In this document: piece after piece, positions 56,820-64,000 of the stretch
Numbering within the stretch: position 1 is the first letter of the stretch
How the letters are laid out: each line of letters starts with the position of its first letter
Notes under the pieces: generated by a model
What the model was told of the DNA's origin: nothing
What the model saw: only the letters and a program-made list of their open reading frames with translations
Databases searched by the model: none
Assembly: GCF_001659605.2 (NCBI RefSeq)
Contig: NC_035169.2
Coordinates: 13,950,263 to 14,014,262, forward strand
Direction: 5' to 3'
Length of the DNA stretch: 64,000 nt
Origin: Manihot esculenta
Taxonomy: Eukaryota; Streptophyta; Magnoliopsida; Malpighiales; Euphorbiaceae
Translations under genes and position numbers: made by a program

Positions 56820-59800
56820 ATGCGAGGAACTCGTCGATCAGCTCGATTGACTGGAGTCCCACCAGAGAATGAGAGACCAGCTGCTCGTCCTCCTGCATTG
56901 CCAAGGGCAAGGTCTCAGAGATCTAGCAGGGAAGGTACGTCAATAGACCCTAGAAGGTCTGTCGACGAGAGCAGAAGAGGAACAGCTAGGGGAGGAAGAT
57001 CAGAGGAAAGGAGGGAAGCTATGGAGATTGATCAGTCTAGAGATGATAGCATGGGAATAGGCAGTTTTGAGGAAGGTATGGGAGAGTCGCAGGGAGGTGC
57101 TCAGACCTCAGGTTTTGGCTATCCAGAGTATCCGATGGGAGGTATGTCGGAGTACTCGAGTTTTGTGCCATATCCTCCTTATATGCCTTATATGCCTTAT
57201 CCTTACTATCCACCATATCCGATGTATCCCTCTTCCCCTACCCATCCAAGTGCAGCACACCTAGAGCCAAATGAACCAGTATTACCACCAGAACCAGTAG
57301 CCCCTGTTGTTGACAGACATGACCCTAGCTCATCTGGAGGTAAAGTCCAAATGACGGAGTACTTGAAATTGGATGCTCCTAAATACAACACGGGAGAGGA
57401 TCCATTTGATTACCTCAGAGCAGTTAGGATGATAACCAGTGAATTGAGAGCAGATGATAGGAGAGCCATTGAGATGGCAGGTTTCACACTAAAATGCAAG
57501 AAAGCCAGAGAATGGTTTAAGAATTATGTGGAGCCTAGAATGGACAGCATGTCATGGGGAGAGTTCGCCAATGAGTTTGCAGGCTGGGCTTTTCCTGACA
57601 GTTCGAGGGAGATGAAAGTAATTGAATTTGAACAGTTGAGACAGACAGATGAGATGAGTGTTGATGAATTCACAGATAAGTTCCTGGATCTGCTTCAATA
57701 CGTGGGTCAAGCCTATGATACTGATCAGAAGAAAGCAAGGAGATATACGATGAGACTGCATCCCAGGTATGCTTCCTTGATTCTTCCAGCAGAAAAGGAG
57801 AGTTTCCATACTATAGTAGACGCAGCCAGGAAAATGGAAGCTAGTGCCAATATTCAGAAACAGTCAAAGGCACAGGCTTCGGGTGCTAAAGCCCCCACAC
57901 CAAGCAGTAAAAGATGGGATAGAGCAAAGGGAACAAAGAGTAAGTTCTGGAGTAAAGTCAAGTCAGGTCTGGGAATAGGTAGTGGCTCAAGCTCTGGCAC
58001 AGCTCCAGTCTGCAGACGATGCGGAAAACCACATGGAGGAGTTTGTCGGTTGGGATCTACAGCTTGTTTTCGATGTGGACAGGAAGGGCATATTGCTCGG
58101 GATTGTCCGCAGATGACTTTTGCACCATCCCAGCAGATGAGTTCAGGCAGTGTGGTACAGCCAGTTGTACGGCCAGCAGCTCCAGTCATGCCTCAGACTA
58201 GTGGCAGAGGTAGAGGGAGAGGGGTAGCCTCTACTTCAGCAGCAGGTTCCCGAGGTGGAAATCCGGTAGCCCCAGCACGGATTTTCACAGTGACACAGGA
58301 GGAGGCTAACACGTCGAACACAGTGGTGTCAGGTAATCTCATCATTGGGTGTTCAGATGTGTATGCTTTGATGGACCCCGGTGCTTCTCATTCCTTTATT
58401 GCTTCGAGAGCCATAGAGCGATTGGGTTTGATCAGTTCTAAGTTAGAGTATCCTCTCTGGGTCAGTGGACCTAGATGTGACCCATCAGTGGCAGTGTCAG
58501 TCTGTCGTTTCAATCCAGTATTCATAGAGGGTAGATGCCTTCCAGCTGACCTTGTGGTTCTAGACTTGACAGATTTTGATGTCATTCTAGGGATGGATTG
58601 GCTATCTGCATATAGTGCTACGTTGGACTGTCGAGAGAAGCTAGTGAGTCTCAGAGACCAGGATGGGTCAGAGTGTGTCTTCAGAGGAGACAGGAGAGGT
58701 ACACCCAGAGGTATGATTTCAGCCCTTCAGGCTCGTCGTTTGCTTAGGAGGGGTTGTCAGGGGTTTCTAGCTCATGTGAGAGAGCTAGACAGTCAGGTGA
58801 GGGAACCAGCCACAGTACCAGTAGTCCGAGAGTTTCTCGATGTGTTCCCAGACGATTTGCCAGGACTACCACCTGATAGGGAGATAGGGTTTGAAATTGA
58901 ATTATTGCCAGGTACCAGACCTATCTCTATTCCTCCCTACAGGATGGCGACAGCTGAGTTAACAGAGTTGAAAGAACAGTTGCAGGACTTGGTAGATAAG
59001 GGTTTCATCCGCCCTAGTACCTCACCTTGGGGTGCTCCAGTACTCTTTGTCAGAAAGAAGGATGGATCCCTTAGACTTTGTATCGACTACAGACAGTTGA
59101 ACAAGGTCACTATCAAGAATAGGTATCCCTTACCTCGGATTGATGATCTATTTGACCAGCTAGCTGGAGCAGGTTGTTTCTCGAAAATAGATCTGAGATC
59201 CGGGTATCATCAGTTGAGAGTCAGAGAGGCAGATGTGCCTAAGACAGCTTTCCGGACCAGATATGGGCATTATGAGTTCTTAGTGATGCCGTTCGGGTTG
59301 ACTAACGCCCCTGCAGCATTTATGGATCTCATGAACAGGGTATTCAGTGAGTTTCTGGATCACTTTGTCATTGTGTTTATCGATGATATCTTAGTGTATT
59401 CCAGAGATGCAGAGGAGCATGCCCAGCATCTGAGGATTGTTCTGCAGACACTGAGAGAGCATGGTTTATATGCCAAGTTCTCGAAGTGTGAGTTTTGGTT
59501 GGGGAGCATTGCCTTCTTGGGACATGTGGTATCAGCAGAGGGTATTGAAGTAGACCCCAAGAAGATAGAGGCTGTAGCTAACTGGCCCAGACCCACGACA
59601 GTGACTGAGATTAAAAGTTTTCTGGGACTGGCAGGTTACTACAGGAGGTTCGTTCAGAACTTCTCAAAGATAGCAGCTCCTATGACCAAATTGACGCAGA
59701 AGAACCAGAAGTTTATCTGGTTAGACCAGTGTGAAGAGAGCTTTGAGGAGCTCAAGAGGAGATTGACAACAGCACCAGTGTTAGCTCTGCCTGTCAGTAA

Positions 59801-61718
59801 TAAAGAGTTCACAGTGTTCTGTGATGCATCTCGAGTGGGATTGGGTTGTGTATTGATGCAGAGTGATAGAGTAATAGCTTATGCTTCTAGACAGTTGAAG
59901 AAGCACGAGTTGAATTACCCTACCCATGACCTGGAGATGGCAGCAGTTATCTTTGCACTTAAGATGTGGCGGCATTACCTCTACGGGGTTAAATGCGAGA
60001 TCTTCACCGATCACAAGAGTTTACAGTACATCTTAAGTCAGAGAGAGCTGAATTTGCGGCAGAGAAGATGGGTCGAATTGCTCAGTGATTATGATTGTAA
60101 GATCCAGTATCATCCGGGTAAGGCGAATGTTGTCGCAGACGCCCTAAGCCGGAAGTCACTAGGTAGTTTATCCCATATAGCAGCAGAACGGAGACCGGTT
60201 GTGAGGGAGCTTTATAAGCTCTTTGACGAGGGATTACAGTTAGAGTTGTCTGGTACAGGTGCGTTGATAGCACAAATGAGAGTGACACCTGTGTTTCTGG
60301 AGCAGATAGCTCAGAGACAGCACGAGGACCCTGAGTTGATGAAAATTGCCAGGACTGTTCAGTCAGGCAATAGTGTAGAGTTCAGATTTGACAGCAAAGG
60401 GATCCTTCGCTATGGGAGTCGACTTTGTGTACCAGATAGGGGCAGTGTGAAGGAAGACATTATGAGGGAAGCTCATAATGCAAGGTACAGTGTTCACCCA
60501 GGAGCCACCAAGATGTATCAGGATCTGAAAAGGGTTTATTGGTGGCCAGCCATGAAGAAAGAAGTGGCGCAGTTCGTGACAGCCTGTGAGGTTTGTCAGA
60601 GGGTGAAATTAGAGCATCAGAAACCAGCCGGAATGCTTAACCCATTACCGATTCCAGAGTGGAAATGGGAGAACATAGCCATGGATTTTGTAGTGGGTTT
60701 ACCAGTAGCGTCCAACAGGATAGACTCTATATGGGTGATTGTGGACAGACTCACGAAATCTGCTCATTTCATTCCAGTTAGAAGTAACTATTCTGTGGAT
60801 AAGTTAGCACAGGTGTATCTGGATGAGATAGTGAGATTACATGGAGTTCCAGTGTCTATAGTTTCAGACAGAGGACCTCAGTTTACCTCCCGCTTTTTGC
60901 GGAGTCTGCAAAGTGCAATGGGCACAAGATTGGATTTTAGTACTGCTTTCCACCCACAGACTGATGGACAGTCAGAAAGGACCATCCAGACCATAGAGGA
61001 TATGCTTCGCCTATGTGTGTTAGACTTTGGCGGTTCTTGGAGGCAGCATTTACCTTTGGTGGAGTTTGCCTACAATAACAGCTATCATGCGAGCATCGGG
61101 ATGGCTCCTTATGAAGCTTTGTATGGGAGGAAGTGCAGATCCCCTGTTTGCTGGGAAGAGGTAGGAGAGAAGGCTCTTGCAGGGCCAGAGGTAGTAGACA
61201 TTACCAGTAGAATGGTGCCCATGATCAGAGAAAGAATCAGAACAACTCAGAGCAGACAGAAAAGTTATGCAGACGTTCGCAGGAAGCAGTTAGAGTTTCA
61301 AGAGGGTAATTGGGTATTGCTAAAAGTGTCTCCAATGAAAGGAGTGGTTCGTTTTGGAAAGAAAGGTAAATTGGCTCCACGGTACATTGGACCCTTTGAG
61401 GTATTGCAGAGGATCGGAAATGTGTCGTATAACCTGGATTTACCTGCTTCTATGGAGAGAATTCACCCGGTATTTCATGTTTCTATGCTACGACAGTTTG
61501 TGTCAGATCCGAATCAGGTTCTGAGTGAGCCTGAGGTGGAGATTCATACGGATCTCACCTATATAGAGCAGCCAGTGCGGATTCTGGACATGCAGATCAG
61601 ACAGCTAAGGAACAAGGAGATTCCGATGGTGAAAGTTCTATGGAACCACCATAATCTAGAAGAGTGCACCTGGGAGACGCGGGAGTCTATGCTCCAGCAG
61701 TATCCACATCTGTTTTGA
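56820..61718 (+). CDS. Element F gag-pol polyprotein (gag-PR-RT-RNaseH-IN-chromodomain-like)
   Basis: 1632 residues in one frame. Residues 1-110 are Arg/Ser-rich, 110-140 Tyr/Pro-rich, and about 180-345 capsid-like gag. Cys-rich knuckles are at C398-C401-H405-C409 and C416-C419-H424-C429. Protease has D519 in MDPGASHS (Pro where Ser/Thr is usual). RT spans about 715-900 with D791 and FIDD 853-856. RNase H has D1002, D1064 and D1107. The integrase HHCC finger ends C1256/C1259, and catalytic D1289, D1350 and E1386 have DD35E spacing. GPF lies at 1524-1526 and a chromodomain-like tail at about 1580-1632. The start is the [10 protein letters not shown] shared by all copies. The architecture makes particles in the cytoplasm, copies RNA and integrates. 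The tail may direct integration to heterochromatin, as is known for chromoviruses. Confidence 0.97.
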   Translation: MRGTRRSARLTGVPPENERPAARPPALPRARSQRSSREGTSIDPRRSVDESRRGTARGGRSEERREAMEIDQSRDDSMGIGSFEEGMGESQGGAQTSGFGYPEYPMGGMSEYSSFVPYPPYMPYMPYPYYPPYPMYPSSPTHPSAAHLEPNEPVLPPEPVAPVVDRHDPSSSGGKVQMTEYLKLDAPKYNTGEDPFDYLRAVRMITSELRADDRRAIEMAGFTLKCKKAREWFKNYVEPRMDSMSWGEFANEFAGWAFPDSSREMKVIEFEQLRQTDEMSVDEFTDKFLDLLQYVGQAYDTDQKKARRYTMRLHPRYASLILPAEKESFHTIVDAARKMEASANIQKQSKAQASGAKAPTPSSKRWDRAKGTKSKFWSKVKSGLGIGSGSSSGTAPVCRRCGKPHGGVCRLGSTACFRCGQEGHIARDCPQMTFAPSQQMSSGSVVQPVVRPAAPVMPQTSGRGRGRGVASTSAAGSRGGNPVAPARIFTVTQEEANTSNTVVSGNLIIGCSDVYALMDPGASHSFIASRAIERLGLISSKLEYPLWVSGPRCDPSVAVSVCRFNPVFIEGRCLPADLVVLDLTDFDVILGMDWLSAYSATLDCREKLVSLRDQDGSECVFRGDRRGTPRGMISALQARRLLRRGCQGFLAHVRELDSQVREPATVPVVREFLDVFPDDLPGLPPDREIGFEIELLPGTRPISIPPYRMATAELTELKEQLQDLVDKGFIRPSTSPWGAPVLFVRKKDGSLRLCIDYRQLNKVTIKNRYPLPRIDDLFDQLAGAGCFSKIDLRSGYHQLRVREADVPKTAFRTRYGHYEFLVMPFGLTNAPAAFMDLMNRVFSEFLDHFVIVFIDDILVYSRDAEEHAQHLRIVLQTLREHGLYAKFSKCEFWLGSIAFLGHVVSAEGIEVDPKKIEAVANWPRPTTVTEIKSFLGLAGYYRRFVQNFSKIAAPMTKLTQKNQKFIWLDQCEESFEELKRRLTTAPVLALPVSNKEFTVFCDASRVGLGCVLMQSDRVIAYASRQLKKHELNYPTHDLEMAAVIFALKMWRHYLYGVKCEIFTDHKSLQYILSQRELNLRQRRWVELLSDYDCKIQYHPGKANVVADALSRKSLGSLSHIAAERRPVVRELYKLFDEGLQLELSGTGALIAQMRVTPVFLEQIAQRQHEDPELMKIARTVQSGNSVEFRFDSKGILRYGSRLCVPDRGSVKEDIMREAHNARYSVHPGATKMYQDLKRVYWWPAMKKEVAQFVTACEVCQRVKLEHQKPAGMLNPLPIPEWKWENIAMDFVVGLPVASNRIDSIWVIVDRLTKSAHFIPVRSNYSVDKLAQVYLDEIVRLHGVPVSIVSDRGPQFTSRFLRSLQSAMGTRLDFSTAFHPQTDGQSERTIQTIEDMLRLCVLDFGGSWRQHLPLVEFAYNNSYHASIGMAPYEALYGRKCRSPVCWEEVGEKALAGPEVVDITSRMVPMIRERIRTTQSRQKSYADVRRKQLEFQEGNWVLLKVSPMKGVVRFGKKGKLAPRYIGPFEVLQRIGNVSYNLDLPASMERIHPVFHVSMLRQFVSDPNQVLSEPEVEIHTDLTYIEQPVRILDMQIRQLRNKEIPMVKVLWNHHNLEECTWETRESMLQQYPHLF

Positions 61719-61779
61719 GGTTAGTTTCCTCCTTGTGTTTTGTTTTTGTTGTTTTAGGAACATTCGAGGACGAATGTTC

Positions 61780-61794
61780 TTAAGGAGGGGAGAA
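61780..61794 (+). other. Polypurine tract of element F
   Basis: The purine run AAGGAGGGGAGAA directly precedes the 3' LTR (TGTAATACC). Confidence 0.88.
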
Positions 61795-63943
61795 TGTAAT
61801 ACCCGGCTAGAGTCCGGCACCGGAATTCCTGTTGTTTGGTGGAATCTGGGGTGTCGGAATTCTAGAAAAAGGTAGAATTTATGTTTTACTAAGTGGTATG
61901 TTTTGTAGTGATGTTTTACGGTTAATGGAAGTGAGTTTTGAGTTGAAATAACCTAAGGCAGTTGAGCCAAGTTCGGCCGCCGAAAGTGCTCAATATTCGG
62001 CTTCCGAATTCAGGTTCGGCCCCCGAATGTTGCATGGTTTTGCATGCGATTCGGCAGCCGAAGCTGAGTTGCTTAGCCAGCAGTTTTGTATCCCTTAGTC
62101 AGCATTTTGGACAGGTGTTATCACCAGCTCATGTCCAGACGTTGGCCACGTCTCCCCTGGTTTATTTGCTGAGTTTGAGCAGCTCATGCAGAGTGTTTTG
62201 ATTGTGCACAAGGGTTTGAATGGTTTGAAGCAAAAAGCTAAGTTTGTGAGAGTTTGAGAGTTTGAGGAGAGTTGGTCCGTTTTTCTTGTTCAGAGTGTTC
62301 GTCTTCGTGTTACAGGATGTAAGTGATGCTCTTGAACATGTTTTTATGTGTTTTCTGAAGGTTTTATGGAAGGTAAGGGAGAGAGATGCATGTTTAAGTG
62401 AGAAGTAGTGGTTTTGATGAAGTTATGCATTATACATGTTTCTGTGTTTGTTTGATTTGTTGTTTGGGGTTATTAGATAGTTTTGGACCCCTGTGATCAT
62501 ATACATGCGTATATGTGTGTTGAGGAGTATGGTTTGAATGGGTGAAGGGAAGGAGAAGATGGTTTGCCGTTGAAGCTGAGTTCTGGATGAACTCAGGTTC
62601 GGCAGCCGAAGGTTCATTCGGCCGCCGAACCTCTTGCATGGTGGCTTGGCTGCCACAGCCTGTTTTGCATGTTCGGCTCTGTTTGGGGGATTCGGCCGCC
62701 GAAGGTGCCGCCGAAGGTGCTTGAGTTTCGTCTCTGGAGAGGACATTCGGCCGCCGAACCTGCCGCCGAAAGTGTCCTGTCCAGCTTTCTTTTGCATGCT
62801 TTGCAGGGATAGTTGAGTGAGTTTAAGGGGATTCTTGGGGAAGTTTAAGAGAGTTATTCTACGCTTGTTTGGTCCCTCATTTGAGTCCATCTGTATAGGT
62901 ACAGACCAGAGGAACCAGAGAGAGCAGCAGTGAGTACTGCTCCAGAGGTTCAGAACCTGCAGAGTCAGTCAGTCCAGATAGCCAGAGGTGAGTGGAACTA
63001 AACGTAATTCTTTTACTTGCAAAATGGAATGTTTTAGCATATCTCATGCATCATGTTTATGCCATAGGTTGATTGCATTAGTATCCACGAATATGTTGCA
63101 TTGCATTGTTAATTGTTGATGTGGGTAAATGCTGAATGATCCCATAGTCACAGACAGGAAGTCCAGGAGCCTTTGACTACGCCTTGGCAGGTATAGCGAA
63201 GTCCAGGAGCCTTTGACTACGCCCTGGCAGGTATAGCAAAGTCCAGGAGCCTTTGACTACGCCCTGGCAATGGTAAGTACAGAGGTGTTATATACACATA
63301 TACATATATGACAGGAAGACCAGGTGCTCGATTCTACGCCCTGGCACAGAGTTACTGGGACTATGTGGTGACAGGTTTACTCTTGATGTGGCTTGTCTGT
63401 GATATGGTGCATTTCATGAGATCATATTTTACTGAGATGTTTTACTGTTCTACTCACTGGGCTATAGAGCTCATCCCACTCCCTTAACCCCAGTTTTGCA
63501 GGTTCAGTGTACAGTGTACAGGGACAGTCCAGCAGAGTGCAGGAAAAGTAAAGAGATCTGTAATAGCTTAGAGTGGACATGTAATATTAAAGAGATGTAA
63601 TAGTTGTTGCTTGACCTAGTGATGTATGTTTTGTACATGCTCTGTATATGTATATATGTTTTCCTGTATGTGAAAACCAGGCTTAACAGGTATGAGTTAA
63701 CCCATCTAGAGCAAGCTCTAGTCAGGGATACAGAGTACAGAGTACATGAGTACAGAGTACAGAGATAGTGCATGCACAGGTTAAGCCTTGGTTCAGAAAA
63801 GAGTTTTATTTTCACAAAAAATGTATGATCATGTATGAGGTTTACAGGTACACAGAGAGTATAGCAGGCTTGCTACGGGTTCTGGCGGCCTTAAGCCGAC
63901 CTGAATCCTAGCGCCGGTGACGGTCCATTTTGGGGTCGTTACA
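61795..63943 (+). repeat. 3' LTR of element F
   Basis: 2149 bp with an intact TG start. Upstream palindromes about 61973-62063, downstream 62597-62770, donor-like sites at 62319 (one changed base) and 62988, array 63163-63344. An acceptor-like CCCAGTTTTGCAG ends at 63501; the 5' LTR copy reads GCAAG at that point. Confidence 0.95.
63163..63344 (+). promoter_or_regulatory. Stem-loop array, element F 3' LTR (four units)
   Basis: As in the 5' LTR. The first unit has one C to T change (GCCTTGG) that turns a G-C pair into G-T, and the variant unit is intact (CCCTGGC) where the 5' copy has CCCTAGC. Confidence 0.62.
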
Positions 63944-64000
63944 GCTAGAATCCTTTGCTACCAAGTTCACACTGCGCTACTATCTTTCTCACTTATGCAA
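63944..64000. other. DNA right of element F
   Basis: The GCTAG duplication followed by 52 bp that continue the unrecognised DNA seen left of element F. Too short to annotate. Confidence 0.5.

Larger units (their letters stand above)
54458..63943 (+). mobile_element. Element F: intact, putatively autonomous Ty3/gypsy (Tekay-type) retrotransposon
   Basis: 9486 bp with LTRs of exactly 2149 bp each, a perfect GCTAG duplication (54453-54457 and 63944-63948), PBS, polypurine tract and one uninterrupted gag-pol frame. By eye the LTRs differ at about nine substitutions and four small indels. The first base of the 5' LTR is C instead of T. All catalytic motifs are present. It belongs to the same family as A, B and E, closest to E. 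Confidence 0.97.

Noticed and set aside
59360..59596. Frames antisense to gag-pol of 60-110 codons, repeated in all copies
   Set aside because: They mirror the conserved sense frame of RT and gag and show no independent features.

Overview
The window is plant nuclear DNA. It has no bacterial features, and almost all coding capacity is Ty3/gypsy LTR-retrotransposon gag-pol. The remainder is broken, intron-containing fragments of plant genes (4-coumarate-CoA-ligase-like, Pelota-like, starch synthase IV-like). The elements look like chromoviruses of the Tekay/Del group: long LTRs of 2.15-2.3 kb, an initiator-Met tRNA primer site, gag-PR-RT-RNaseH-IN in one frame, a GPY/F module and a chromodomain-like C-terminus. 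A eudicot is likely. A Euphorbiaceae source (cassava or rubber relatives) is only a weak guess from memory.

Layout. 1-7724 and 17460-19823 hold a degenerate direct-repeat array of about 3.2-3.6 kb units, each a 4CL-like pseudogene fragment plus an AT-rich spacer. Element A (7725-17459, minus strand, TSD GCAGC) splits it. Element B (19824-43661, minus strand, TSD GACTA) inserted into the fourth 4CL-like fragment and was itself hit three times: solo LTR C (22318-24518, TSD CCTTA), solo LTR D (28422-30712, TSD GGCTT) and complete element E (31703-41230, minus strand, TSD TGCAT). With these removed B is about 9.8 kb. 43662-47146 holds the rest of the 4CL-like fragment, then Pelota-like and starch synthase IV-like fragments in the same orientation. 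Element G (47147 to about 53935, minus strand) lacks its 5' LTR. After about 520 bp of unrecognised DNA comes element F (54458-63943, plus strand, TSD GCTAG), with an uninterrupted 1632-codon gag-pol and LTRs of equal length.

How it works together. F looks structurally autonomous, E is one base from an open gag-pol, and A, B and G are dead. Nesting and LTR divergence agree: B's LTRs differ by roughly 2 percent (by eye), while the E and F pairs differ at about nine substitutions each.

The least explained structure lies inside the LTRs. Three diverged LTR types (A/B/E/F, C, D/G) all carry (i) clusters of the palindrome TTCGGNNNCCGAA, (ii) a tandem array of 3-5 short stem-loops whose stems change in compensating ways between and within families, and (iii) two perfectly placed splice-donor consensus sites, with a splice acceptor about 8 nt before the gag ATG. 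I infer a structured and possibly spliced 5' leader. No transcript data are available here, so this remains a hypothesis.
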